A DNA stretch of 64,000 nucleotides, from the NCBI GenBank assembly GCA_030762935.1, contig CM060900.1:430674421-430738420 (forward strand), written 5' to 3'. The notes below the pieces were generated by a model. The model was not told where the DNA came from and ran no database searches. It saw nothing but the letters and a program-made list of their open reading frames with translations. Both the position numbers and the translations under genes were made by a program. Each line of letters starts with the position of its first letter. Positions within the stretch are counted from its first letter, which is position 1. This document shows positions 24,310 through 35,461 of the stretch, one piece after another. The DNA comes from Hymenopus coronatus. Its lineage: Eukaryota; Arthropoda; Insecta; Mantodea; Hymenopodidae.

Positions 24310-24725
24310 GTTTTTGTGTGTGTGGGTGTGTGTGTGTGTGTGCGCGCGCGCACGCTTGTGGGCGGCATAGCTCAAAAACGAAACGCTCGTTAAATGCCAA
24401 ACTTGGTATTTAAGTTCAAAATCTTCCAAGGATACCCCACAAACATATTCAACAAAATCCACCCCCATTACCCTGTAGCTATGTGACATTTTTTCGAAAA
24501 TTTTTATTTTATAAAACTTAGCTTTAACCATCTTTATTAAAATACCACATGTTTAAGATATTTTCTGGCAAACGTAATGTATACCTTGAATTTTCTGGGA
24601 ATAGCTTCTAAAGACTTATTCATTCTGAAGACTTTTGTAAGTAAGAGAAAGACAGAAACTCACTACACAAAACATGTAGAATTCATTAAAACACACACTT
24701 TATGATATATACTTTTTTTTAAATA
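24310..24725 (+). repeat. R1 repeat, middle part
   Basis: A (GT)n/(GC)n run at 24,315-24,352 occupies the usual R1 'cacaca' position. Then follow 'agctcaaaaacgaaacg', 'gccaaacttggtatttaag', 'aatcttccaaggatacc' and 'tgaattttctgggaatagc'. Confidence 0.62.
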
Positions 24726-25335
24726 AATGAATATAAAATGAGTTAACTTCATTATTCTTCGTATAATAGTATCATTAAAGTCATTGATTTGCGGTACAGT
24801 ATGCTCAGGTCTAGTTTTTTTTTTTTCTTTCTTTTTCCAGAAGTGCTCAATACACTAGTTTCTCCTCTTGACCGCAGCTCTTTCTTCTCCTTACGAATTC
24901 TCTTTATTGTTGACACGGAAATACAAGTACAATATGCAACTGGTTGTGAGTTTGTGGCACACTTATTCAGAGCTTCTTCATTGTATTTATTTATAACGCT
25001 ACTTGTAATTTCACACCCTTCTGATTGCACTGCTGTGCATTTCTTAACTTCAGACATGATGAAAAGAATACAAATCTTCTTACAACATTGAACTTCTTCT
25101 GCACCTTATTACGCTAAGTAGGCTATGCTAGGTTGCTACACATATCTGCAGGAATGATTACAGCATAACAGCTCACCGGATAACTAGATATCGCTTTCCC
25201 CTCTCCCCACACCTCCTCCTGCAGGGCTCGCGAGCCCAGAACACAAGTACTGATAGTGGAAAGATGGAAACAAAAAGGTCTTATCATAAGTAATTTATGT
25301 AGGCCGTATAGCACAGCAACATAAAAAAGATTCCT
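24726..25335. other. unassigned intergenic DNA
   Basis: Overlapping open frames on both strands at 24,752-25,091 have no recognisable similarity. I do not call them. Confidence 0.3.
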
Positions 25336-25339
25336 ATAT

Positions 25340-26215
25340 GAAGCTCAATGTGTAGAAAGCTTGCCAGAAAAAGGGCACAAAGGCGCAGTAGCCAAGATGA
25401 GGACAACAGTGACTCAAGAAACTCAAAGAAGCATTGCCAACCACATTGGAACATTAAAAGGACCGTTTATCGAATAATAAACAGCAATTTGGGACTAAAA
25501 CGGAGTCAGCTAGCACGTGGACTGCTTTAAAAGGGCGGTATGTCAGAGAACGCCTCACCAACGCAAGAAAACTCTATGAAAAACCCTAGCAGGTGAAAAG
25601 TGGCAATGGGTGATTTGTTTAGGGAGGCTTGGGTTTAACTGGGTGAAACAAACAAAACCCGGGAAATTTCTACCATCAAAAGAGCCAAAAGTGGCGCTTC
25701 AACTTCATTCGAGGGAACGAGGAAAAGTTTTCAAGGGATTCATGGTGGTACAGGATTGCTCTCCGGGGTAACTTAGCATTCACAGAGCTGCCAACAATTT
25801 ATAAATTAATGCAGTCTGCTATCAACGGAACCTTATGAATCCAAATGTTGATGAAAATATTCCGCGGTTGTATGGTGAGAGCGCCCCAAATGTTTGCATC
25901 CACATGAATAAAGCATCCAGTCACACTTCTCGATCTTCCCCAACATTACTAGCACTGGAAAGCTGTGGAAACAGGTTTCAACACGTAACCATTTAAAAAG
26001 TCGCTGTGAAGTCACCATATGCCTCACCAATGGATTTTTGTAGATTTGGTCTGCTGAAACAGCGCCTTGCTTCTCGGCGTCCCTCTACAATTTAAGGACT
26101 TTGGAAAGTCTGTCAGCAGGAGTGGGCTAACATCCCTCTTCCTGTTCTTAGACACAGTCCTCTACAATGGAAGTTGCGCTGCAGAGCCATAGCTAAAGCC
26201 CGTAGGCATCATTGA
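25340..26215 (+). pseudogene. Tc1/mariner-superfamily transposase pseudogene
   Basis: The N-terminal part carries a helix-turn-helix-like stretch (RTVYRIINSNLGLKRSQ). Downstream, after stops and a shift, one frame gives IHRAANNL, APNVCIHMNKASSHTS and SPYASPMDFCRFGLLKQ, and ends WKLRCRAIAKARRHH. In this superfamily the second and third catalytic acids lie in 'H(Q/M)DxAxxHTS' and 'SPDxxPxDFxxxxxLK'. Here both are replaced (HMN for HMD, SPY for SPD), in addition to several internal stops. About 290 codons are represented, close to a full transposase. It is followed immediately by a SINE-1. I did not find paired terminal inverted repeats. A dead cut-and-paste element is the best reading; the exact subfamily is open. 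Confidence 0.65.
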
Positions 26216-26247
26216 ACACAATTAGTAGTGGCGAAAGGGGTTTTCAC

Positions 26248-26482
26248 AGGCCTCGTCGTGGCCCAGTGGTTAAACCACTTACCTCCTACCAAGGCGACCA
26301 TGTTTGGGATTTGTGGTTGACTAAGCGGCGCAGAAGCGCGGTTTCTCCTGGTTTTACGGTTTCCCCACCATCGCATTCCACCGGTGCTCCATCTTTATTC
26401 CACGTATCTTCAGTGTCATCGCCTACGGTGTCCTTTGTAGTGAAAACGGACATTAAACACTATTAAAAGAAAAAAAAAAAAA
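26248..26482 (+). mobile_element. tRNA-derived SINE-1
   Basis: The head has A-box-like 'ggcccagtggttaaaccac', but the B-box GGTTCGA is lost (deleted between 'aaggcgac' and 'catgtttggg'). The body 'ccccaccatcgcattccacc' and the tail 'acattaaacactattaaaagaaaa' plus A-run are intact. Confidence 0.8.
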
Positions 26483-28404
26483 TGTGTCTCGCCATGAAAA
26501 CAGCATAACTAAAACTATCTGAGCTTAAGTGGGGCAATTGTCCGCATACCTTCTTTGCAGTCATGTATCTTGCTACAAAATGGGTTTGTATTTTCGTATT
26601 ATTGTTGAAACGCCTCCATTTATTGCAGTTTAGTTACCTTTTGAGTTTACTTTACGTAAAGTACCTACCATCATGGATGCACAAAAATGACGTTAACTTA
26701 TGTTACCGGTAACACTTTAGGGTGTCTTGTATACACCATTTGATATTTGTTTAAAATCAAAGTAATTCCAAGCTCTATGGAGTGTTTTGGTGGGTTAAAG
26801 GATATTTCAGATTATAATAGAAATTAATTCCCAAAAGTTTATCTGAATAGAGTATATTGCACCCTTGGTTTCTGTATGTAAAACATAGTTATCTACCTCT
26901 TATTTAATGTTAGCATATTACCAGTACTTTCAAATAAACTCAGCCAAATTTTAGTAGGTATTAATGGATATTTCGAAAAATTTAATCAATAGTAAAAAGT
27001 GTATACTTAATTAATAAACCGCATGTCCACATGATTTGTCATTCCCAATGTTTTCACAAGTTTATTTTCACCATATCAGAACTTACTTTTTCCTGTAAAT
27101 CAGGAGTAGTAGTACCCGGCGAAGGGGCTTCCAGTCACTGGAGCACAGCCCGCACTTACGCCATAAGGGGTCCTTGGGCTTCAACGTGAGTCTGGGAGGC
27201 TGAGAGGGAGACCGTCAGTACAATCAGATCCAAACGACGATATACCCAAGAAAAGACGGGGTCCCTAACTATTCCAGCACGGCACTAATTCTGAAGCCAG
27301 CTAGCCCTGCCTTAGCCACCCGCAACCTAAGAGTCCCTGAAATTCCTGTAAACTTATTTACTCTTTCTGTTTGCATCGAAGCCATTGAAATAATTATTTC
27401 ATTGTTGAAGAAGAAATTTTTCTTAGTTTCAATGTCATCCCACGAAAGCCTTCGCGAATACAAACTTCAAACTGCCTTGTTCTCAACTTAACTCATCTGG
27501 GTTTGCAAGGCTGCAGATTGTCAATGTCTCATAGCACGCTTCTCCACTGCATTCTTGCAAGATTTGGGTGTAACAATGGGAAACGTGGTCCTGCGCTGTG
27601 TCTCTCCCCCACATTTTTATTTCCGGAATGGGAACTACACTCTGTTGGCGGTAGTTAGTAATTGGAGGGGGAACTTTGGAGGAGGGGTTGGTGGGGGATA
27701 CTGGTTGTTACTCGACACGCTCTGCTGCCTCCATGGTACATTAATCGCAGCGGGAGGTCTCTTTAGACGGTCAAAGAAAGAGGGAATTAAGTCTCCTAGG
27801 GATCAACTTATCATTTTCAGCTCTAACAGCAGTTTGGAGTTTGTGAAGACGTCATCCAGAAGAGGAAGAATATTTTTGAAAGAGGACTAGGACTGTAATG
27901 CTATCTGGATAATCAGAAGTGTAAGAATACAGTGTAATACTGGATGATAGGAAAACGCATTGTATAAAACTTCATCAATCCCGCATAACCTCTAGATGAC
28001 TTGTCTTTATCTTTAAACAACCTCCTGGGGCATGACAGTGAAATAATAGAGGCTAACTTAGCTGGATTTAAAGCAAGTGATGGAAACTGTTCGTCGGCTC
28101 CTTGTGAGATGTTGCTGAACATTTCCCACTTTCTACTGGTGCAAATAGCCAAGAAGATTGTTAGCATCTAACTTCAGGAGGTATAGAGCACCAGCAGCCG
28201 GTGCTACCCGGGGCGAATCCGCTCAAAAACAGGAAAAGACTTTCTCCGGCTGTTACCAAACAATGGCATCTGCGATACAAGGATGACCATGCAAATGGAC
28301 TAAAAGCAGTTGACAATCAAAACGTGCAATTGTGGAATACGTGGAATTGTTGAATAAAATATACTGTGATTCTTTTCATTGATTACTTTCTCTAAATATT
28401 GTTG
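26483..28404. other. unassigned region
   Basis: Open frames at 27,555-27,890 (plus) and 27,913-28,167 (minus) lack any motif I recognise and have no supporting splice or promoter context. The stretch 27,110-27,320 is less AT-rich than its neighbours. No repeat match inside the window. Confidence 0.3.
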
Positions 28405-28612
28405 AAGGACATTTTATTAAGTTTAACATTCTTAAACCTGTAAGGTCATAACGGACGATGAATGAAATCGATCAAATATTGCTCACATGAGTCAAGAATC
28501 CATGGAGCTCAGACTTACTCGACAGGATATGAGAAAACACCGGAGAAAAGCTTATCTGAGATTCAAACTCGGGACCTATTGAAATACGAGGCGGACACAC
28601 TACAGTTGTGGA
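28405..28612 (-). mobile_element. tRNA-derived SINE-4, diverged
   Basis: Compared with 37.2 kb in reverse: 'aacctgtaaggtcataacgg', 'ccatggagctcagacttac', 'gattcaaactcgggacc', 'gaggcggacacactac'. Confidence 0.7.
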
Positions 28613-29355
28613 CAAGACTTTCTTGACAAGCTCTTAATACAAACGTCACAATTCTGGCATAAATATTCTAGTTCTACTTTCTGTGGTTTTTGTGGAATCT
28701 ATAGTGAAAGAGTACTTAATGTTATTTTCGCTTTGTTTGCAAGAATGGGTGCAATTAATTTTAAAGTATAAGCCAATTGAACGGAGTGCAAAGTATTGGA
28801 ATAGTGATTTTATTTTGATTGTATTAATATTTCTAATCAAATAGGGGAAGACAGGAGAATGTGAGCAAGGATTATAATATGAGCATGCCCCTCTGCAACA
28901 TTCCCTGTAGCACGTAGGCGTTACAACTTTGTTGAAGGATGTTCAGTAACATCGCAAAAATCGTAACAGAAGCGTCTGGCAGCAACAAAAGATTCACAGT
29001 GACTTGTACCTATCAAAATATGAAAAAATCTATTTGAAATTGACTTAATAATACTTTCTCAGTAGCTTCAATTAGCAACAGGGATTGTTATCATCAGTAG
29101 ACTGATTCGTAATTAAGCTGAAGCATATTACAAATCATTTCATTTCATCCTACCCAAAAATTCTCAGGTTACGATATCACCACAATATTTGAACAAGATG
29201 ACTCCAGTGATTTGTACGAGCAAGGGACTCATAATACTCTAAACTTCTAAATTGTGAATTTTTTCGCTTTCGCATTTCTACACATATATAGAATTACTGA
29301 AGAATGGGAGAATAATGTAAGATATATCTCTCTCTCCTCTCTCCCCTCTCTTTTC
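28613..29355. other. unassigned intergenic DNA
   Basis: Contains a CT-rich run (29,327-29,355). No gene seen. Confidence 0.35.
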
Positions 29356-29357
29356 CT

Positions 29358-29960
29358 TCGCATTACGCTATAAGCTCCAGCCTTTTGATACATCATTTTT
29401 CAAAACTTCTTCGACCAAACTGTGGCAGCTTTGATGTCTCAGCATCTTGGTAGAATTGTCATAGAAAACGAAATCCCTGGACTATTTGCAAAAGGCGCTA
29501 CAATTCAGAATGTACGGTCGAGTTTCAAGAAAACCGGCATGCAATCCTTCAATCCACATGCACTTTTAGAAAAGGATTGCATTGCTGCAAAGCTCACAGT
29601 ATACCAGAATCCAACAATAACACGACTATAACTGTTTACACAACCATCTCCTCTGAAACTTCCTCAGAACCATCATCCCTGAAAAATTCCATTGAAACGG
29701 AGCGCTGCCCTGTCTCAGCACCGACACCAGGATTATCTCTCTCAAAACCAGGAATATCTAAACAAAAAGAACCAACTTCACAATGCGCACCAACATTCGA
29801 GATTTGATTCCTATCCTATTCAAGAAAACTTTTGGATTGCCAAAAAAGAGCAATTAGGAAAAGGAAAAAACTACTTCAATTTATTGCTAAGAAAACGAAA
29901 ATATTGAAGATACAGAGTGGATATTTTGTGGGGATCGTTTATCATAATACGTGGTGACTG
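29358..29960 (+). pseudogene. pogo-like DDE transposase, C-terminal remnant
   Basis: The reading begins YKLQPFDTSFFKT, continues MSQHLGRIVIENEIPGLF, AKGATIQNVRSSFKKTGM and QSFNPHAL, and later, in another frame, SAPTPGLSLSKPG, IRDLIPILFKK and a 'IFCGDRL' tail. The order matches the end of pogo/Tigger/CENP-B-type DDE transposases: 'HxLQPLDxxxFxPLK', then a 'GFRxTGIxPFN' block, then a Ser/Pro-rich linker and a 'CxxCG' type C-terminus. Several stops and frame changes disrupt it. The catalytic core upstream of 'LQPFD' is absent, so this is a 5'-truncated or deleted copy. No inverted repeats were found. Confidence 0.68.
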
Positions 29961-30627
29961 AGTTTAATGCCAAAAAATTGTGAAGTGCAGTGATATTAGT
30001 AAACAACAGAAGCGTTAGGTTTGTGATTTTGTTAAAAAAATTAGGGAAAACAAATTAAACAGTAACATTTTTACTATACATGTATTCATGTATTACTTTA
30101 ACTTTACTAGTTTCCATGATGTATACCTGTCTGGTGAGCATTGTTGTCTTAAGTGAAAGTGCCGTTGTGTGTTACATATACTTCTAATATCATTATAAGA
30201 GGGTGCTCATATTACCTCTTGAGTGTGCTCATATTTCCCACCCGTGTTTTTAATATGAGCATTTAGAGGACCTTAATTAATTATTTTTCTAGGCCTAATG
30301 CGTTAAGTTTTCATTGATATGTATTATATTTTGCAGTCCTAATGGAATGAGCAGTAGAATAAAAATAATGATGTTTAATAACCACATGGTTTATTATTGG
30401 TTAACGCATTTCCTTAAGGTGCTCATAATCGTGATTTCCCCTATGTCACTTAGTGTCAAATACTTAGATTGTATTTTCTTGGAATCTATGTATAAAATAA
30501 CCATAATTCTATTGGTTTGAACTTAATATTATTTTTCAAAAGAAAAAAGATATGTTCCTTACCAATGTTATAGTGGGCAGCTTGACCAATTTTAACACTG
30601 ATACCACCTTTTATACTGTATATTTTT
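29961..30627. other. AT-rich spacer
   Basis: I see nothing assignable here. Confidence 0.4.
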
Positions 30628-30676
30628 TTTGGTAGTGTTTAACGCCCGCTTTAACTACTTATGGCACCGCAGGCGG
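30628..30676 (-). mobile_element. SINE-1 tail fragment
   Basis: A 49-bp fragment, 'ggtagtgtttaacgcccgc' through 'ggcaccgcaggcggg', is the 3' end of SINE-1 in reverse preceded by a T-run. This is a severely 5'-truncated insertion. Confidence 0.65.
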
Positions 30677-31573
30677 GATATATACCGTATAATAATCCAG
30701 TATGGTATTATACCTACCACAAATACAGCTCCGGTTTTAAACGATGCCTACTCTATAGATACCTAACCATTTCTTATATATCATTAAAATATGCATTGTT
30801 TACATGTTTAAATAACAGCGCCTTATAAAAATAAGTAGGTATCCAATATTGTACATTAAGTACCATCCCATGGACATTCTGGTGAAATATAGTAAACCAA
30901 GAGTTCTTAAAATTCGACAACATGAAATCTGTACACATATCCCAGTTTATCCATAATACCTTTAAAATAAGATTTATATGTGTTTATATATACACATACA
31001 CACACGCAATAATACTAATATATTTACTCGGTGGAAGCTTTGAACGATTCTTGGAGTTTTCACAGAAAAAGTCATAAGACTCCTCTTTTGTTTCAATACT
31101 GAGTGCATTTACAAGCACTACATTTAATTCGTTATCGCTGTTCAAAAATTGCACAAAACTGTTTGTAACAATGAAAGAAATCAGAATTAATACAACTATA
31201 TTTAAATCCATTTCGTCGGTTAAATGTTGTCATTGCATTATTTAAATCACCGATGTTTGGTTTAGTACCTAGCCTGGAAGGCTCAAACAGATGATAAATC
31301 TTTTATTGTTATTATAGCATAAGTTTCTTTGCGACAATGAAGTCAATTAATGCAAGTCATACGACAGCTTACTTTTAAATTGTTTTCTACTGCATCTCTA
31401 ACATTGGGGTCTTTGCGCTCTGCAAGTGCGCTACTTTACTTCCATAGTGACCACACTTTAATAGTTCACATTTGTCGTGAAATTCGGAATAAAACCAGGT
31501 GAAGTATAGATGTTTCTTTAGATTGAAATTCCAAGATTGGATCTCTTATCAAATTGCAAATTTCAGAAACAAA
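30677..31573. other. AT-rich spacer
   Basis: Small TA/CA run at 30,985-31,008. No supported gene. Confidence 0.35.
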
Positions 31574-31759
31574 TACAGGATGATTCATAAATACTTTTAC
31601 AAGATTGGGGACTAGTTGCTTCCTTCGAATCAAGAAAAAATGTTCATATAAACGTATGTACCGAAACCCTTCGTTTTCGATTTATTGAAGTTCAAAGTCT
31701 TATTAATTAGAATGTTTTAAAGTGACATACAAATCTATTTTTGACATTTTCAGCTTGTT

Positions 31760-32225
31760 TGAAGGTGTTCAACACAAACACCACTCATAGCAAATGTTTA
31801 AAGTGTCTTCTTGCGTCTAGACACGCAAGGACTGTCAATATTCCCTGTCGGTGTCGATGGTTCCGCAGGTTTCATGACACGCAGATTAAGAGTTTCTTCA
31901 TCCGGGATGTCTGTTGCCTAAAGCAGACATTGTTTAAGATGCCCCCAAAGGTAAAAATCCGAAGGACTGAGGCCGGAGGAACTAGCAGGCCATGGGACTG
32001 ATCCTCGCCTGCCTATCCTCTCTAATGATAGATACCAGTCAGTGCATCTCGAACGAGACTAAATTGGGCTAGAACTCCATAAGATGCCCCCAAAGGTAAA
32101 AATCCGAGAACTCAGGTCGGAGAAACTAGCAGGCCATGGGACCGGTCCTCATCTGTCTATCCACCTGCAATGATAGATATCAGTCAGTGCATCCTGAACG
32201 AGACTAAAATGGGCTAGAAGTCCAT
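31760..32225 (-). pseudogene. mariner (DUF4817-type) transposase C-terminus, duplicated
   Basis: Minus-strand frames give CRWIDR, GPVPWPAS, FSDLS, then again RIGRRGSVPWPASS, LSPSDFYLWGHLKQC, PDEETLNLRVM and, near the end, CVSRRKK / DARRRHFKHLL. The block 'GP.AWP.RSPDL(S/T)P.DF.LWG.LK' followed by a terminal 'xxGxHFEHLL' is the hallmark of a large arthropod mariner-like group with an N-terminal HTH_DUF4817 domain. The part around GPVPWPAS occurs twice because of the tandem duplication at 31,935-32,225. The element is disabled by the deletion and by frameshifts. Confidence 0.6.
31935..32225 (+). repeat. ~145-bp tandem duplication within the mariner relic
   Basis: Two copies start with AAGATGCCCCCAAAGGTAAA (31,937 and 32,082) and end near 'gggctaga(a/a)ctccat' and 'gggctagaagtccat'. 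They differ at roughly one base in ten. Confidence 0.72.
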
Positions 32226-32572
32226 TATTCATTAACCGCATGTTTCTCTTAGTAAGTCTGGAAGAGTCCCTGTAGACTGTAAGGGGTGCTTGGAGAATGT
32301 ATTACTCAAAAGACAACTGTAAGCAAACAGCCATGGCAAGACAAAACCAACTCCGCAGGGTAAAATTTGCCAAAGCCTTCTATGAATAACTTAGATAAAT
32401 GAAGTTGTTAAGTTGGACCAGGGAAACCGTTGAAAGTAAACTCTCAGTAATAACTTGATAACACCAAAACGAAGGACTTTAGAGCACATGGCTATATAAA
32501 CCTATTTTCTTTTTTCAATGTAAGGAATACAACCCCAAACATTGTAAAAGTATTTTTGAAACATACTGTGTA

Positions 32573-33139
32573 TGTGTCTTTACAATTTCGCAGCATTTGA
32601 CATCGTTAAAACAATAATTTAACACATTTTGCGCAGTATTTGCAAAGGTTAGTAAGGTAAAGCGTTGAATTATTAAACTTGGGTGGTTTTCAGTAAGTGT
32701 TATTTGCATTTTTTTCGCACATTTTGGAGTACATTCTTCAGCGCGCATACAACATTGTTTAATTGCTTCAAAAATTTCTGCCACATTTTATACAATAAAT
32801 TGAATTTGTGGCACCAGCATGTGCTACCAAATAAAAACAGATATTTCTCATTTATCGCTAAAAATATTATTCTCTTAAATCTTTAACAGGTCCCTATATA
32901 TCATTTCGAAATTTTATATATGCATACAATTTTTTTTTAATTCAACATTAAATTTTTCTCAATTATCGTTAAAGACAAAAACTCTAGCCTGTGCTTATAA
33001 AGTACTTTACCTATTTACTTTCTATATTAGCACATATGGATCAAACATAAAAATCTGAATAATTACAAGTATTATATTCCAATTAACTTTAATTATTGGT
33101 TTATATCATGAATGAAATCAAGGGTCTTTAGAATAAGCT
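32573..33139. other. AT-rich spacer
   Basis: No assignable feature. Confidence 0.4.
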
Positions 33140-33980
33140 CCGGATTTAGTTGCTTTGAAATGGGACGAGCAGATAAATTCTGTATCTAAGAAAGCGTGGA
33201 AAACACTGCACCTCCTAATGAGGACTTTTAAAAAAGGGGAGTGCAAAGTCCAGGGAAATCGCGTACAAGTCCTTAGTGCGGCCGGTCATGGAATTTGGAG
33301 CAACTTGTTGGGACCCGTATAGAGTAAATCAAATTGATTCGTTAGAAAAGATCCAGAGAAGGGCTATAGAATTCATAAAAAGGGGTAAATATTTTGGGCC
33401 TACAAACGCTGAGGAGATAAAGTGGGAGCCGTTGAAACTTAGGCGTGAGAAACAGAGGTTGTGCGCTTTATTTAAAGCTTACGCTGGCTTAAACGCATGG
33501 GAGGACGTTACTGACAAACTGGAAAACCCAACTTACTATGCACGAAACGCTCATCCGTTCAAAATTAAGGGTAGAGGATACAGAACTGACGTGGGAAAAT
33601 TCTCCTTTATTAATAGAACCATAAAAGACTGGAATGAATTGCCTGGAGCAGCCTTTCGGGGTTGTCCTCTGTCTCTGAAGAAATTTAAGAAAAATCTTGA
33701 TATTAATGTTGGATAATTTTTGTAAATATTCCTTAAATGAAATGCTTGTGATTTTATATTGTTCTAAATACAAATGTTAAATTGGTTGGTGATTTTAATT
33801 ATGAAATTAATTAATCTGAATTGAGAGAAAAATTAATGTTTTCATATTTATTGGAAATAACTATTATATCTAGCTTACAAAGCCATAAACTGGCAGCTGT
33901 GATTTATTGTTTATATATCTTGTATACATATATAACTCTGCCACCGGGTGATACCCACTTGCAGAGAAATAAATAAATAA
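33140..33980 (+). mobile_element. LINE 3' end with terminal hairpin
   Basis: A 5'-truncated non-LTR retrotransposon consisting of the C-terminal reverse-transcriptase region (33,166-33,719), an AT-rich 3' UTR, and a terminal hairpin at 33,936-33,966 (CTCTGC...GGGTGATACCC...GCAGAG), followed by an (AAAT)n tail. The hairpin plus short-repeat tail is typical of CR1/L2-like and related LINE 3' ends, which the reverse transcriptase recognises. Confidence 0.72.
33166..33719 (+). pseudogene. LINE reverse-transcriptase C-terminal domain
   Basis: The upstream frame reads WDEQINSVSKKAWKTL and EIAYKSLVRPVMEFG. The long frame (147 codons, start Met is incidental) then continues VRPVMEFGATCWDPYRVNQI, DSLEKIQRRAIEFI, a central LRREKQRLCALFKAY, and HPFKIKGRGYRTDVGKFSF / RTIKDWNELPGAAF before the stop. 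This is the thumb/C-terminal part of ORF2 in many animal LINEs ('YxxLVRPxLEYxxxxWxPxxxxxIxxLExVQRRAxRF' and 'RTIxDWNxLP'). The catalytic 'FADD' part is missing through 5' truncation. The long open frame suggests a relatively young copy. It has no endonuclease or ORF1. Confidence 0.78.
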
Positions 33981-34272
33981 ATACATACATACATACATAC
34001 ATACATACATACATACATACATACATACATACATACATACATACATACATACATACATACATACATACATACATACATACATACATACATACATACATAC
34101 ATACATACATACATACATACATACATACATACATACATACATACATACATACATACATACATACATACATACATACATACATACATACATACATACATAC
34201 ATACATACATACATACATACATACATACATACATACATACATACATACATACATACATACATACATACATAC
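33967..34272. repeat. (AAAT)n then (ATAC)n microsatellite
   Basis: Four AAAT units pass directly into about 73 uninterrupted ATAC units (33,981-34,272), which then give way to 'tcacacacacac'. It starts exactly at the LINE tail. Confidence 0.95.
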
Positions 34273-34461
34273 TCACACACACATACATTCATTTCGCTAA
34301 AAATACACAAAAGACGTGTCTTGGAAATTAATACGCAGCGGCGACGGGGCAAGAGCAATTTATCGCTGTTAAGTTCCCGCGCGGTGGAAGTATATTTTCT
34401 TTTTTTTTTTTTTATTTACCTCATTGTTTGACTTGTTAGCTGTAAGATTACTGAATTGCTG

Positions 34462-34604
34462 TTTTCTTCTTTTTTTTACACACACACAAACATATACACA
34501 AACACATAACACCCATTCCCAAGGCGGACCTCTAACCCACGATCCCCTGCGCTACGAAGCACCAAAGTGAGACGCCTTGGCGAGCCTGGCCATGGGGACC
34601 GGCT
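34462..34604 (-). mobile_element. SINE-3, inverted, partial
   Basis: Body 'tacacacacacaaacatatac', diverged inverted B box ('cggacctctaacccacgatc') and head end 'gagcctggccatggggaccgg'. Confidence 0.68.
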
Positions 34605-34677
34605 ATTTGGCAACGCCGTGAACACGTTTGACGCAGTTGGTTTGCCTCTTTCTAAGGCAAAACTCCTCTCGATAAGG

Positions 34678-34905
34678 CCGATCGCGGTGGCCGCGCTCTC
34701 TAAAGTGTCTCGCTTTGGCACTTCGTGGTGCACAGGATCCTGGGTTCGAGTCCCGCCTTGGGCATGGGTGTTTCTGTGTTAGTAAATGTGTCTATATTTG
34801 TATATGTAAAATGAAAGCGTTAAGAATAATAAGGTCTACTAAGGAAATGTAGGCAACTGGAAAAAAGGCATACGGCGCCGGAGTCCTGACAAGCCTCCGG
34901 AATTG
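34678..34905 (+). mobile_element. SINE-3, direct orientation
   Basis: Head 'gatcgcggtggccgcgctc', B box GGGTTCGAGTCCC, body ending in 'cggcgccggagtcctgac'. It lies head-to-head with the copy at 34,462-34,604, 73 bp apart. Confidence 0.75.
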
Positions 34906-34989
34906 TATTTGCGTGCAGCTTACGAACAACCTAACTGCAGGCAGAATTATTCCAATGAAATTATTACTGAAATAAGTAAAATATAGGTT

Positions 34990-35423
34990 AAGGTTTAATA
35001 TGCTATGAGCCAGTGTAGGAATGTAAATATTTAATATGCTACATTCACGTGGGATTTTCTACCCAATTTAAAAACTAGCCTTCTAAAAAGGCACACTCTT
35101 TTAACTGCTTCACGTTAACTTGAAAAAGCATTTTCACAAATGCCTTTATTACATCACTCCTTGTAGATACAAAGGGTATACACAAGGTTTAAGGGACAGG
35201 GAAATATTTCAAGAAATATGTGATGTGGTTGAAATTCTGTTTTCTTTGCTTTACCAAGAGCAAGAAGAACGAATACCCTTCTTGAGGAAATTATAAGTAT
35301 TTTAAAATTGAAATACATCACAGGGAATATCTCAGAAACAGTTAACTCCACAAAACATCTAACTAAAATAAATTATGTTTTTATGAGCTTTAGATTTTGT
35401 ATGTAGTAAACACACTCACTCAC

Positions 35424-35461
<38 letters not shown>

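Larger units (their letters stand above)
31574..32572 (-). mobile_element. DUF4817-type mariner relic with matching inverted ends
   Basis: The left end (31,574 on; TTCATAAATACTTTTACAAG) is the inverse of the right end (TTGTAAAAGTATTTTTGAAA, 32,542-32,561). The similarity extends over about 38 bp on each side. The interior holds minus-strand transposase pieces. At about 1.0 kb it is shorter than an intact element, and N- and C-terminal pieces are nearly adjacent, implying an internal deletion of the catalytic core. Non-autonomous. Confidence 0.7.

Noticed and set aside
27555..27890. Plus-strand ORF of 111 codons with a Gly-rich stretch
   Set aside because: No recognisable domain, no splice or promoter context, and low-complexity GGGVGGG. 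Probably chance.
27913..28167. Minus-strand ORF of 84 codons that looks slightly protein-like (ALNPAKLASIISLSC)
   Set aside because: No family recognised and no continuation. Could be a host exon, but nothing supports splice sites with confidence.
33870..34358. Three overlapping minus-strand ORFs of repeating MYVC
   Set aside because: They are translations of the (ATAC)n microsatellite, which is open in all three frames. No gene.
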